Of a stretch of DNA of 64,000 nucleotides, positions 35,536 through 44,704 are shown in pieces. The stretch is taken from positions 506,404-570,403 of the forward strand of contig NZ_LMCP01000012.1 in assembly GCF_001425625.1 (NCBI RefSeq), written 5' to 3'. A model generated the notes under the pieces. That model saw nothing but the letters and a program-made list of their open reading frames with translations, was not told the DNA's origin and searched no databases. The stretch comes from Mesorhizobium sp. Root102. Its GTDB lineage: Bacteria > Pseudomonadota > Alphaproteobacteria > Rhizobiales > Rhizobiaceae. Every line of letters starts with the position of its first letter. Position 1 is the first letter of the stretch. The position numbers and the translations under genes are program-made.

Positions 35536-37137
35536 ATGGCGCCCCGCGTTCTCGTCTCAGACAAACTTTCTCCCACCGCCGTGCAGATCTTCAAGGATCG
35601 TGGCGTCGAGGTCGACTATCTGCCCGATCTCGGCAAGGACAAGGAAAAGCTCGCCGAAGTGATCGGCCAGTATGATGGCCTCGCCATCCGCTCGGCGACC
35701 AAGGTCACCGAAAAGCTGATCAACGCCGCCACCAATCTCAAAGTCATCGGCCGTGCCGGCATCGGCGTCGACAATGTCGATATCCCGGCGGCGAGCCGCA
35801 AGGGCATCATCGTGATGAACACGCCCTTCGGCAATTCGATCACGACAGCCGAACATGCGGTGGCGATGATCTTCGCGCTTGCCCGCCAGATCCCGGAAGC
35901 CAACGCTTCAACCCATGCCGGCAAATGGGAAAAGAACCGCTTCATGGGGGTCGAGATCACCGGCAAGACGCTGGGCGTCATCGGCTGCGGCAACATCGGC
36001 TCGATCGTGGCGACGCGCGGCGTCGGGCTGAAGATGCATGTCATCGCCTTCGATCCGTTCCTGTCGGACAGCCGTGCCGAGGAACTCGGCGTCGACAAGG
36101 TCGAGTTGGACGAACTGTTCGCCCGTGCCGACTTCATCACGCTGCACACGCCGCTGACCGACAAGACGCGCAGCATCATCGATGCGGCCGCTATCGCCAA
36201 GATGAAGAAAGGTGTGCGCATCATCAACTGCGCGCGCGGCGGGCTCATCGTCGAGGCCGATCTGGTCGCGGCGCTGAAGAGCGGCAAGGTGGCGGGCGCT
36301 GGCGTCGACGTGTTCGAGGTCGAACCGGCCGAGAACAATGAACTGTTCGGCATGGAGAACGTGGTGGCGACGCCGCATCTCGGCGCCTCGACAGCGGAAG
36401 CGCAAGAGAATGTCGCGCTGCAGGTTGCCGAGCAGATGGCCGATTATCTGATCAAGGGCGCGGTTTCCAACGCCATCAACATGCCGTCGATCACCGCCGA
36501 GGAAGCACCGAGGCTGAAGCCCTTCGTCAAGCTCGCCGAAGTGCTCGGCGCCTTTGTCGGCCAGGTCACCGAGGATCCGATCAAGGAGGTCGAGATCCTG
36601 TTCGACGGCGCGACCGCGACGATGAACACACGCGCACTGATCAGCGCCGCGCTTGCCGGGCTGATCCGGCCGCAGGTCTCCGACGTCAACATGGTGTCGG
36701 CGCCGATCATGGTGAAGGAGCGCGGCATCATTGTTGCCGAGGTCAAGCGCGACAAGTCGGGCGTGTTCGACGGCTACATCAAGCTGACGGTGACGACCGA
36801 GCACAAGACCCGCTCGATCGCCGGCACCTGCTTCTCGGACGGCAAGCCGCGTTTCATCCAGATCAAGGGCATCAATCTCGACGCCGAGGTCGGCCAGCAC
36901 ATGCTCTACACGACCAATGCCGATGCGCCGGGCATTATCGGCCTGCTCGGCACGGTCTGCGGCGAGAACGGCGTCAACATCGCCAACTTCCAGCTCGGCC
37001 GCAACCGGCCGGGCGGCGATGCCATCGCGCTGCTCTACCTCGATGCGCCGTTCCCGGAAAAAGTGCTGGAACAGGTGCGGGCGCACAAGTCGATCGACTC
37101 GGCCAAGAGGCTGCAGTTCGACGTCAACGCGATGTGA
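35536..37137 (+). CDS. serA: D-3-phosphoglycerate dehydrogenase
   Basis: A 533-residue NAD-dependent enzyme for the first step of serine synthesis. The dinucleotide fold has LGVIGCGNIGSIVA. Catalytic Arg, Glu and His regions are INCARGGLIVE and TPHLGAST. The long form has an intervening domain (about 320-450) and a C-terminal ACT domain (about 455-533, NADAPGIIGLLGTVCGENGV), giving likely serine feedback control. ATG 35536 is behind a perfect AAGGAGG. Convergent with a DMT exporter. Confidence 0.97.
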   Translation: MAPRVLVSDKLSPTAVQIFKDRGVEVDYLPDLGKDKEKLAEVIGQYDGLAIRSATKVTEKLINAATNLKVIGRAGIGVDNVDIPAASRKGIIVMNTPFGNSITTAEHAVAMIFALARQIPEANASTHAGKWEKNRFMGVEITGKTLGVIGCGNIGSIVATRGVGLKMHVIAFDPFLSDSRAEELGVDKVELDELFARADFITLHTPLTDKTRSIIDAAAIAKMKKGVRIINCARGGLIVEADLVAALKSGKVAGAGVDVFEVEPAENNELFGMENVVATPHLGASTAEAQENVALQVAEQMADYLIKGAVSNAINMPSITAEEAPRLKPFVKLAEVLGAFVGQVTEDPIKEVEILFDGATATMNTRALISAALAGLIRPQVSDVNMVSAPIMVKERGIIVAEVKRDKSGVFDGYIKLTVTTEHKTRSIAGTCFSDGKPRFIQIKGINLDAEVGQHMLYTTNADAPGIIGLLGTVCGENGVNIANFQLGRNRPGGDAIALLYLDAPFPEKVLEQVRAHKSIDSAKRLQFDVNAM

Positions 37138-37160
37138 TCTGCACTCGTTATGAGAGATCA

Positions 37161-37186
37161 AAAGGCGCGGCCTGGACCGCGCCTTT
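37161..37186. terminator. bidirectional terminator, serA / DMT exporter
   Basis: Stem AAAGGCGCGG with CCGCGCCTTT around CCTGGA, in the 54-base gap between convergent genes. Both sides carry A/T runs, so it can serve both strands. Confidence 0.82.
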
Positions 37187-37191
37187 CCTGT

Positions 37192-38103
37192 TCAGCGTGT
37201 CCTGGCTGACGGCAGAGCCGCCATCTTGCGTCCGCTGTATTCGGCAAGCCCGATGCCGCCCAGCACGAGTACCAAAGCCAGTGCCTGGTAAAGCTGGAAC
37301 GTCTCGCCGACGATCAGCACCGACAGCAGCGTGCCGAAGATCGGCACCAGATTGATGAACAGGCCGGCGCGGTTGGCACCGATCAGTTCGTTTCCCCTGA
37401 TGTAGAATATCTGCGAGATGACCGAGGCGCCGATCGCGGTATAGAAGATAACCGTCCAGCCGCGCGCGTCGGGCACAATGACCTTGCCGGCAGCGACCTC
37501 CCACAGGAAGAACGGCAGCGAGGTGACGAGTGCCGCAACCGACAGGGCCAGCATCAGGCTCTGCCAATGCATAATCGGCTTCAGCCTCAGCCCGACCGAA
37601 TAGCCGCTGTAGAGAAACACGGCGACTAGCATGATGGCGTCGCCGAAATTGAGCTCCAGCGTCAACAGCCGGCGCGGATCGCCGTGGCAGGCAGTCAGGA
37701 TCACGCCGGCGACGGTCAGCACGACACCGACAATCTGCGCCCAGTTCACGCGCAGGCGGAAGAAGACGAAATTGGCGACGATGATCAGGATCGGCATCGC
37801 CGCCTGTTCGATCGAGACGTTGATCGCCGTCGTGTAGTTGAGCGCCGTGTAGAAGATGGTATTGAACAGAGTGAAGCCGCTGGCGCCGAGCGCCGCCAGC
37901 ACGAGCCAGTGCTTGCGCACCACCGGCCAGTCCTTTTGGATCGTCTTCCAGCCTATCGGCAGCATGATTGCCACGGCCAGCACCCAGCGCAGGAAGACCA
38001 GCGTCATTGGCGAGACGTGATCGACAGCCAGCTTGCCGGCCACCGAGTTGCCGCCCCACAGCAAGGTGGTGAGCAGCAGGAATATGTAGGCGCTTCGATG
38101 CAT
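37192..38103 (-). CDS. EamA/DMT family transporter
   Basis: A 303-residue, ten-helix inner-membrane protein with two EamA repeats: LLLTTLLWGGNSVAGKLAV and NTIFYTALNYTTAINVSIEQ in the first, AIMLVAVFLYSGYSVGLRLK and FINLVPIFGTLLSVLIVGE in the second. It is probably an exporter of amino acids or small metabolites. Start ATG 38103 with upstream CCGGAAT. It is not especially close to the EamA protein at 10579-11526, so not a recent duplicate. Confidence 0.87.
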   Translation of the reverse strand: MHRSAYIFLLLTTLLWGGNSVAGKLAVDHVSPMTLVFLRWVLAVAIMLPIGWKTIQKDWPVVRKHWLVLAALGASGFTLFNTIFYTALNYTTAINVSIEQAAMPILIIVANFVFFRLRVNWAQIVGVVLTVAGVILTACHGDPRRLLTLELNFGDAIMLVAVFLYSGYSVGLRLKPIMHWQSLMLALSVAALVTSLPFFLWEVAAGKVIVPDARGWTVIFYTAIGASVISQIFYIRGNELIGANRAGLFINLVPIFGTLLSVLIVGETFQLYQALALVLVLGGIGLAEYSGRKMAALPSARTR

Positions 38104-38309
38104 CGCGGATTCCGGCCGCGGGGACGCGGTGTTTGCCGGCCTATTGCCCCCGTGTGCCCAAGTAAATGATGTCAAAGCCGAAAATTGTTGTGCCTCAAGG
38201 CATTTTCGACGGCAAAGAATGGTCGCGCTCGCGAGGTCTTGACGTTATAGAGGCCTGTCGTTTCGAACCATATTCAAGCCGCTTGGCGGCGTCTCAAGGG
38301 AAAAGAAAC

Positions 38310-39608
38310 ATGGCCAATGTGGTGGTCGTCGGCTCGCAGTGGGGCGACGAAGGCAAGGGCAAGATCGTCGACTGGCTGTCGGAGCGGGCCGATGTCGTGG
38401 TGCGTTTTCAGGGCGGCCACAATGCCGGCCACACGCTGGTCGTCGACGGGAAGGTCTACAAATTGTCGTTGCTTCCGTCGGGCGTCGTGCGCCAGGGCAA
38501 GCTGTCCATCATCGGCAATGGCGTTGTTTTCGACCCGCACGCTTTCGTCGCCGAAGTGGCCAAGCTCATGGCGCAAGGCGTCGAGGTGACGCCAGATCGC
38601 CTGAAAATAGCCGAAAACACGGCGCTTATCCTGTCCCTGCATCGGGAACTGGACGGATTCCGCGAAGACGCCGCCTCCAATTCCGGAACGAAGATTGGCA
38701 CGACCCGTCGTGGCATCGGCCCCGCCTACGAGGACAAGGTGGGCCGGCGCGCGGTCAGGGTGATGGATTTGGCGGATTTGGAAACGCTGCCCTTGAAGGT
38801 AGACAGGCTGCTGACGCACCACAATGCGCTGCGTCGCGGGCTTGGCCATGCCGAAGTCACGCATGATGCGATCATGCATGAGCTGACCTCGGTTGCGCAC
38901 GAGATCCTGCCCTACATGGATCGGGTCTGGAAAATCCTCGACGACAAGCGCCGGGCCGGCGAGCGCATCCTGTTCGAGGGCGCGCAAGGCACGCTGCTCG
39001 ATATCGACCACGGCACCTATCCGTTCGTCACCTCGTCGAACACCGTCGCCGGACAGGCGGCCGCCGGCTCCGGCGTCGGCCCGGGCGCCATCGGTTATGT
39101 GCTCGGCATCACCAAGGCCTATACGACGCGCGTCGGCGAAGGTCCGTTCCCGACCGAGCAGAAGAACGAGATCGGTGAATTCCTCGGCACGCGCGGCCAT
39201 GAATTCGGCGTCGTCACCGGGCGCAAGCGCCGCTGCGGCTGGTTCGACGCGGTACTGGTGCGCCAGGCCGTCGCCGTCAACGGCATCAAGGGTATCGCGC
39301 TGACCAAGCTCGACGTGCTCGACGGGCTGGACGAGATCAAGGTCTGCACCGGCTACCGCCTTGACGGCGAGATGATCGACTATCTGCCGGCCAGCCAGGG
39401 CGCGCAGGCACGCGTCGAGCCGGTCTACGAGACGCTCGAGGGCTGGAAAGGCACCACTGCCGGCGCGCGCAGTTGGAACGATCTGCCGGCCCAGGCCGTC
39501 AAGTATGTCCGTTACATCGAGGAGCTCATCGGCGCTCCGGTCGCGCTCCTTTCCACCAGCCCGGAACGCGACGACACGATACTTGTGACCGATCCGTTTC
39601 AAGACTAG
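38310..39608 (+). CDS. purA: adenylosuccinate synthetase
   Basis: A 432-residue GTP-dependent enzyme joining IMP and aspartate on the way to AMP. N-terminal [21 protein letters not shown] holds the phosphate loop and the catalytic Asp. Next are GGHNAGHT with catalytic His, [14 protein letters not shown] and [16 protein letters not shown] 38310 is behind AAGGGAAAAG. The open frame upstream (from 38166) does not look coding. Confidence 0.97.
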   Translation: MANVVVVGSQWGDEGKGKIVDWLSERADVVVRFQGGHNAGHTLVVDGKVYKLSLLPSGVVRQGKLSIIGNGVVFDPHAFVAEVAKLMAQGVEVTPDRLKIAENTALILSLHRELDGFREDAASNSGTKIGTTRRGIGPAYEDKVGRRAVRVMDLADLETLPLKVDRLLTHHNALRRGLGHAEVTHDAIMHELTSVAHEILPYMDRVWKILDDKRRAGERILFEGAQGTLLDIDHGTYPFVTSSNTVAGQAAAGSGVGPGAIGYVLGITKAYTTRVGEGPFPTEQKNEIGEFLGTRGHEFGVVTGRKRRCGWFDAVLVRQAVAVNGIKGIALTKLDVLDGLDEIKVCTGYRLDGEMIDYLPASQGAQARVEPVYETLEGWKGTTAGARSWNDLPAQAVKYVRYIEELIGAPVALLSTSPERDDTILVTDPFQD

Positions 39609-39683
39609 TTTCTGAAGCCTTTCCGGGCATCGCGGCTGATTTGAGGGGGCCGGCGCGGAAACAAAATACAGGTCGACTGAAGC

Positions 39684-41345
39684 ATGGCAGATTTCGTTGC
39701 TGTTCTGAAAAAGGCGCTCGACAAGTACGGCGAGCCCACACCGGAAACGCGCACGCGGACCTACGATGGCGCTCGTTCCGCACTTGAAAGAAAACTTGCG
39801 GAATTCTCGCCGCCGCTGTCCGCGGAGGTCATAGCCAAGCAGAAACGCTCCCTGGAAGACGCCATCGCGAGCGTCGAGCGGGATTATGCCAACGGCGTGC
39901 GGGAGACCGACCCGCTCGCGGAACTGGAACACATCTTTTCCTCAATCGATCGCAACAAGAACCAGCCGAGCCATACACGGCAACCGGCGAAGGCGGAATC
40001 AGCCTGGCCGGCACCGCCCGCCGCCAAGCCTGAACCTTATCAACCCCCGCCGCCCCCTGCCGCCAAGGTCGAGCCAAGCTGGAAGCCCGCAGCCGCACCT
40101 TCCCAGTCAGCTCGCGCCGACACGCCTCTCCCAGGCATGGACGCTGCAGGTATGGACGCCGATGAGGCGGACGACGGGGCCGATGTCTTTTCCAGCAACG
40201 AAGAGCCGGTGTCGGAGACCTTTCAGCGCCTGCGCCCGGCGGAACGCAAGCGCAGCTATGGCGGGCTGATCGCCGCCGTCGTCGCGCTGCTGGTCGTTGC
40301 CGGCGGCGGCTACGGCATCTGGCTGAACAAGGACGCCTTCGGCAAGATGCTGGGGCTTGGCGGCAACCAGGTCGCGAAGACCGAATCGGTGAAACCAGCA
40401 CCTGCCAAGCCGGCAACCGATGCGGCGGCAACGCCGCCGGCGCCTGCAGCCGGCGGCACGGAAGCCGAAAGCACGAAATTCACCCAGCGGCTGACGCCGC
40501 AGGGCAGTGAAGTCGACCCCGGCCCGGCCGGCGGCCAAAGTGGCATCGGCGAGGGCGAATCGGTCGCCGCGCTGACCACGCCGCCCTCGGCGACCAACGC
40601 GCCGGCAATTTCCGCACCGGCCGCCGGCACCCCGGCTGCGGCCGCACCTGCCACAACGCCGGCACCGGGCACCGCGCCCGCGACGCCGCCTGCTACGGGA
40701 GCTGCGCCGGCCGATGCCGCCGCCACTCCGCCAACGCCGGCAGGCGCCACGCCAGCGGCGCCGGCAGCCGCGCCCGCGGAAACCGCTCTGCCGGTTGGCC
40801 AGAAGGCGATCTTCTATGAAGAGCGCACCAGCACCGCCCCGGGTTCGGCGGAGCCCGGCAACATCGTCTGGTCGCTGGTGCAGGAATCGCCCGGAGGCGA
40901 CCTGCCGCCGGAGCCGGCGATCCGCGCCGAGGCAACCATTCCCGGCAAGGACATCCAGTTGCGCATGACCATCCGCCGCAACACCGACCAGACCTTGCCG
41001 GCCAGCCATATCATCGAGATGATCTTCCTGACCCCCGACGGTTTCGAAGGCGGCGGCGTCGACAACATCCTGCGCGTCGCCATGAAGAGTTCGGAACAGG
41101 ATGCCGGCAGCCCGCTGATCGGCATTCCGGCCAAGATCGCCGACGGTTTCTTCCTCGTCGCGCTCAACGACACCAAGGCGGACGAGGACGCCAACATGAC
41201 CTTGCTTCGCGGCCAGGATTGGATCGACGTGCCGGTCGTCTACAAGACCGGACGGCGGGCGCTGCTGACCATGGAAAAGGGCATTCCCGGCGAGAAGGTG
41301 TTCGACGAGGCGATCAAGGCCTGGCAAGCGAAAACGGCTGGCTGA
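39684..41345 (+). CDS. Ala/Pro-rich single-pass membrane protein, function unknown
   Basis: 553 residues. The N-terminal helical cytoplasmic part (residues 1-90, ADFVAVLKKALDKYG, coiled-coil-like) is followed by a proline-rich stretch. A single membrane helix lies at about 195-212 (GGLIAAVVALLVVAGGGYGI). A long Ala/Pro/Thr linker (about 240-370) leads to a folded C-terminal domain of about 180 residues (KAIFYEERTSTAPG to the end, with IPAKIADGFFLVALNDTKAD). The orientation suggests that the C-terminal domain is periplasmic. I do not recognise the domain. It follows purA in the same direction. Confidence 0.82.
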   Translation: MADFVAVLKKALDKYGEPTPETRTRTYDGARSALERKLAEFSPPLSAEVIAKQKRSLEDAIASVERDYANGVRETDPLAELEHIFSSIDRNKNQPSHTRQPAKAESAWPAPPAAKPEPYQPPPPPAAKVEPSWKPAAAPSQSARADTPLPGMDAAGMDADEADDGADVFSSNEEPVSETFQRLRPAERKRSYGGLIAAVVALLVVAGGGYGIWLNKDAFGKMLGLGGNQVAKTESVKPAPAKPATDAAATPPAPAAGGTEAESTKFTQRLTPQGSEVDPGPAGGQSGIGEGESVAALTTPPSATNAPAISAPAAGTPAAAAPATTPAPGTAPATPPATGAAPADAAATPPTPAGATPAAPAAAPAETALPVGQKAIFYEERTSTAPGSAEPGNIVWSLVQESPGGDLPPEPAIRAEATIPGKDIQLRMTIRRNTDQTLPASHIIEMIFLTPDGFEGGGVDNILRVAMKSSEQDAGSPLIGIPAKIADGFFLVALNDTKADEDANMTLLRGQDWIDVPVVYKTGRRALLTMEKGIPGEKVFDEAIKAWQAKTAG

Positions 41346-41370
41346 GAAACGCCGTAACTGTCGCCTTTGT

Positions 41371-41670
41371 TCAGAAGCCTTGGAACAGCATGTCGAGTGC
41401 CGCGACGATGTCGTCGTGGTGCCTCATCAGGTTCAGTCGACTTTCGCCTAATTCACTGGCCGGAACGGTGGCGATCAGGTGTGTTGCCATAACCACCTTT
41501 CGGCCGTTGATCTCGAAGATCGGATGAAGCTTTCGCATCGGCGGCGGCACCGTTGCGACCGGCAGAAGCGGAACGACTACCCGCGTCTTGAAATTGTCGA
41601 GCAGTTCGGACTGGACGTCGAGCAAGTAGCTGCCTTCGATGCGACCGGCGAAGACATCATAGCGGGGCAT
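41371..41670 (-). CDS. ccdB: CcdB-family toxin
   Basis: A 99-residue protein with the CcdB fold: MPRYDVFAGRIEG at the N-terminus, LLDVQSELLDNFKTRVVVPLL and a C-terminal helix DDIVAALDMLFQGF ending as CcdB toxins do. Family members poison DNA gyrase when not bound by CcdA. Whether this copy still has the gyrase-active C-terminal residues (Trp-Gly-Ile in the F plasmid version) is doubtful, since it ends F-Q-G-F. It overlaps the antitoxin stop by one base (TGATG), so translation is coupled. Confidence 0.9.
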   Translation of the reverse strand: MPRYDVFAGRIEGSYLLDVQSELLDNFKTRVVVPLLPVATVPPPMRKLHPIFEINGRKVVMATHLIATVPASELGESRLNLMRHHDDIVAALDMLFQGF

Positions 41671-41912
41671 CAGAACTGCCGGTACTCTTCCAGCGGAATG
41701 CCGTGCTTCTCGATATAGTCGTTCCACGCATCTATCGTGGCGCGGTTCTCAAGCTTCCACAGCCGCGTTTTTTCAGCAGCCACCGCCTCCGCGATGCCTG
41801 CTTCCGCGGCGCGCGAGACATTCACGTCAAGCCCCTTGGCTTCCCTCATGAGGTTCGAATCGATCGACAGATTTGCTGGCTGACGGATCGCATTCAAGGC
41901 AACCTTGCGCAT
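41670..41912 (-). CDS. ccdA: CcdA-family antitoxin
   Basis: An 80-residue protein. The N-terminus (PANLSIDSNLMREAKGLDVNVSRAAEAG) is the ribbon-helix-helix DNA-binding region. The C-terminal part (KTRLWKLENRATIDAWNDYIEKHG) is the disordered toxin-binding tail of CcdA. It neutralises CcdB and represses its own operon. ATG 41912 is behind GGAGG. Confidence 0.9.
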   Translation of the reverse strand: MRKVALNAIRQPANLSIDSNLMREAKGLDVNVSRAAEAGIAEAVAAEKTRLWKLENRATIDAWNDYIEKHGIPLEEYRQF

Positions 41913-41927
41913 AGTAGCCTCCGTAAC

Positions 41928-41964
41928 ATGCGCATAATGTATGCGCATTTCCGTGTCACTGCAA
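41928..41964 (-). promoter_or_regulatory. ccdAB promoter with 21-bp operator palindrome
   Basis: Minus-strand -35 TTGCAG (41959-41964), spacer 17, -10 TACATT (41936-41941). A perfect palindrome with half-site ATGCGCATA and a three-base centre covers 41928-41948, over the -10. This is the expected layout for CcdA or CcdAB autorepression. Confidence 0.75.
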
Positions 41965-41992
41965 TAATCAGGCAATGCTGATTGCGGTGAAG

Positions 41993-43813
41993 CTACCCCT
42001 CCATCTCTTCGCGCAGCATCTCCAGCTCCAGCCACTCTTCTTCAAGCGCGGCCAGCGTGGCGCGCTCCTTGTCGAGGGCGGCGATGGTCTTCTGGAAGGA
42101 GGCCGGATCGCGCTCGTAATAGGCCGGATCGGCGATGTTGTTCTCAAGCCTTGAGATCGATGCCGTCACGGCTTCGATTTTCTTAGGCAGGGATTCCAGC
42201 GCGAATTTCTGCTTGAACGACAGTTTCTTCGCCGGCCCCTTTGGCGCTGTGGCCTCGCTCTTGCTTGATGCGGGCGCTTCGCCGTTTTCGGCCCTCGCGC
42301 GCGCCTTGCGGTCATCCAGCCTGGTGCCGCCGCGCTGCGCCAGCATGTCGGAATAGCCGCCGGCATATTCGATCCAGCGGCCGTCACCGTCGGGCGCGAT
42401 CAGGCTGGTCACTGTGCGGTCGAGGAAATCGCGGTCGTGGCTGACCAGGATGACCGTTCCGGCAAAACCGGCAACCAGTTCCTGCAGCAGTTCCAGCGTC
42501 TCCATGTCGAGATCGTTGGTCGGCTCATCCAGCACCAGAAGGTTTGCCGGCCGCGCCAGCACGCGCGCCAGCAAGAGCCGCGCCCGCTCACCGCCGGACA
42601 GCTCGCGCACCGGCGTGCGCGCCTGCTCCGGCTTGAACAGGAAATCCTTCATGTAGGAGACGACGTGGCGCTGCTCGCCATTGATGACGAGGTTTTCGCC
42701 GCGCCCGTCGGTGAGATATTGCGCCAGCGTCTCCTGCGGGTCGACCGCCTCGCGCTTCTGGTCGAGGGTGGCGATCTCCAGATTGGTGCCGAGCCGTACC
42801 GAGCCGGCGTCGGGCTTCATCTCGCCGGTCAGCATCTTCAACAGCGTCGTCTTGCCGGCGCCGTTCGGCCCGACCAGACCAACGCGGTCGCCGCGCTGGA
42901 TGCGGGTTGAAAACCCCTTGACCACGGTGAGATCGCCAAAGCTCTTCTCGATGTTCTTGGCCTCGATCACCAGCTTACCGGATTCGGCGGCGTCGCTGGC
43001 CACCATGGTGGCCGACCCTTCGGCGCCGCGATGGCCGCGAAAACGCTGGCGCATCGTCTGCAATTCGCCGAGACGGCGCATGTTGCGCTTGCGCCGCGCC
43101 GTCACGCCGTAGCGCAGCCAGTGTTCCTCACGCACGATCTGGCGGCCGAGCTTGTGTTGCTCGCGCTCTTCTTCCTCCAGCACCAGGTCGCGCCATTCCT
43201 CGAAATGGCCAAATCCCTTGTCCAGGCGACGGGTCTGGCCGCGATCGAGCCAGATCGTGGCGCGCGACACGCGTTCGAGAAAGCGACGGTCGTGCGAGAT
43301 GACGACGAGTGCGGAGGAGGTGCGGCTAAGCTCCTCTTCCAGCCATTCGATGACAGAGAGATCGAGATGGTTGGTCGGCTCATCGAGCAGCAGAATGTCG
43401 GGCTCGGGCGCCATGACGCGGGCAAGGGCGGCGCGCCTCGCCTCGCCGCCTGACAGATCGTTCGGCCGCTCTTCGCCCGACAGGCCGAGATGCTCCATCA
43501 GATAGGTGGCGCGGTAGGGATCGTCGGCGGGGCCTAGTCCTGCCTCGACATACGCGCGGACACTGGCAAAACCTTCCATGTCGGGCATCTGCGGCAGGTA
43601 TCGAATGGTTGCCGAGGGCTGGCGGAACACCTCGCCGTCCTGCGGCTCGATCAGGCCGGCGGCGATCTTCAGCAGCGTCGACTTGCCTGATCCGTTGCGC
43701 CCGACCAATGCGATCTTGTCGCCGGCCGAAGCGGTCAAGGCGGCGCCATCGAGCAGCGGCGTACCGCCGAAGGTCAGTTTTATCCCGTCGAGGTTGAGAA
43801 GGGGCGGGGCCAT
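41993..43813 (-). CDS. ABC-F family ATPase (Uup/EttA type)
   Basis: A 606-residue soluble protein with two ABC domains and no membrane segments. Domain 1 has GRNGSGKST, LSGGEARRAAL and LLLDEPTNHLD; domain 2 has GPNGAGKTT, LSGGERARLLL and LVLDEPTNDLD. A linker joins them, and the C-terminal ~80 residues form a coiled coil (KKIEAVTASISRLENNI), the Uup-type DNA/ribosome contact. ABC-F proteins act on stalled ribosomes. ATG 43813 is one base after the TGA of the thiamine pyrophosphokinase gene, so the pair is translationally coupled. Confidence 0.93.
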   Translation of the reverse strand: MAPPLLNLDGIKLTFGGTPLLDGAALTASAGDKIALVGRNGSGKSTLLKIAAGLIEPQDGEVFRQPSATIRYLPQMPDMEGFASVRAYVEAGLGPADDPYRATYLMEHLGLSGEERPNDLSGGEARRAALARVMAPEPDILLLDEPTNHLDLSVIEWLEEELSRTSSALVVISHDRRFLERVSRATIWLDRGQTRRLDKGFGHFEEWRDLVLEEEEREQHKLGRQIVREEHWLRYGVTARRKRNMRRLGELQTMRQRFRGHRGAEGSATMVASDAAESGKLVIEAKNIEKSFGDLTVVKGFSTRIQRGDRVGLVGPNGAGKTTLLKMLTGEMKPDAGSVRLGTNLEIATLDQKREAVDPQETLAQYLTDGRGENLVINGEQRHVVSYMKDFLFKPEQARTPVRELSGGERARLLLARVLARPANLLVLDEPTNDLDMETLELLQELVAGFAGTVILVSHDRDFLDRTVTSLIAPDGDGRWIEYAGGYSDMLAQRGGTRLDDRKARARAENGEAPASSKSEATAPKGPAKKLSFKQKFALESLPKKIEAVTASISRLENNIADPAYYERDPASFQKTIAALDKERATLAALEEEWLELEMLREEMEG

Positions 43814-43814
43814 G

Positions 43815-44459
43815 TCAGCTTTCAGGTAAGGGATAGGGATGAGCGAGCAGCATCGCGCTGCCATGGTCCAGCGCGATTTCGAGGTGGCCCATGACCTCGT
43901 TGGAAATGGTCAGCGACGAACCGAATGCCACCTTGACGTGATCGAGCGGCCATTTGGCACCGGTGACGGTCAGGCCGGCAAGCTCGGAAAAGCCGAGCAC
44001 CGAAAACAGCGTGCGGTCGGTATAGTCGAAGCCAGCCGTTCCGTGCAACAGGGGAACGCCTTCCTGGGCGCCGCTTGTCAAAAGCACATCAGTCCCGGCC
44101 TCGGCCAGCCGCAGGGCAAGCGCCAGATGCAGGAAAGCGTGGTCGGCGCGCTTGCCGCCGAAGGCGCCGACGAGCACCAGGCTGGTCGCACCGCGCTCCA
44201 GTGCGGCGGCGACGGCCAGTTCGCCGTCGGTCTGGTCCTTTTCCGCCGGGAAGGTCCGGCGCGGCACGGAAGCGAGATCGTCAGGCAGGTTGGCCGGCAC
44301 CGAATCGAAATCACCCACCCACAGCTCCGGCACGAGACCCAGCAGCCGCGCATGGCCGATGCCAGCATCGGCGGCGATCACGCGGGAGCCTTCGACCTGG
44401 CGGTCGAGCCGTGGCGTGCGGATGAGATCGCCGCCAAGCAGGATGGTGAATGTGCTCAT
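43815..44459 (-). CDS. thiN: thiamine pyrophosphokinase
   Basis: A 214-residue kinase that makes TPP from thiamine and ATP. The family motifs are GDFDSVP near residue 49, the [14 protein letters not shown] segment with active Asp/Lys, and the [15 protein letters not shown] loop. The C-terminal beta domain follows. It is divergent from thiBPQ: imported thiamine would be pyrophosphorylated directly, so this is a salvage locus. Start ATG 44459. It is co-transcribed with the ABC-F gene. Confidence 0.9.
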   Translation of the reverse strand: MSTFTILLGGDLIRTPRLDRQVEGSRVIAADAGIGHARLLGLVPELWVGDFDSVPANLPDDLASVPRRTFPAEKDQTDGELAVAAALERGATSLVLVGAFGGKRADHAFLHLALALRLAEAGTDVLLTSGAQEGVPLLHGTAGFDYTDRTLFSVLGFSELAGLTVTGAKWPLDHVKVAFGSSLTISNEVMGHLEIALDHGSAMLLAHPYPLPES

Positions 44460-44512
44460 ATCGTGTGGCCCTTACCAGCCCGGCACGGCAAACGGAAGGC
44501 GGCAAACTCCCA

Positions 44513-44541
44513 CTTGCGTGGGGGATCGGCCCGGCCTATGT
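44513..44541 (+). promoter_or_regulatory. sigma-70 promoter of thiBPQ
   Basis: -35 CTTGCG (44513-44518), spacer 17, -10 CTATGT (44536-44541). The predicted start lies just ahead of the riboswitch. Confidence 0.6.
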
Positions 44542-44549
44542 GTCGAAAC

Positions 44550-44650
44550 GCTCTAACGGGGTGCCGGATGCGATCTTCGCGGACCGGCTGAGAGGCAATC
44601 TCGCCAACCCGCTGAACCTGATCCGGTTTGTACCGGCGGAGGGATTAGAC
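44550..44650 (+). ncRNA. TPP riboswitch (THI element)
   Basis: All conserved blocks are present in order: CTAACGGGGTGCC, GGCTGAGAGG, CCCGCTGAACCTGATCCGG and GGCGGAGGGATTAGA. TPP binding represses the downstream thiamine transporter, in proteobacteria usually by hiding the ribosome site; AAGGAGG at 44693-44699 is 45 bases after the aptamer. Confidence 0.95.
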
Positions 44651-44704
44651 GTTTCGGACAGTCCGACGCCTCAATTCCTTTTAACTCGAACGAAGGAGGC
44701 GCCG

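Noticed and set aside
38237..38270. CTTGAC as the purA promoter -35
   Set aside because: No acceptable -10 at 16-18 bases; left unassigned.
40381..40790. Ala/Pro tract as a tandem DNA repeat or CRISPR-like array
   Set aside because: No fixed repeat length or spacer pattern; it is a coding linker.
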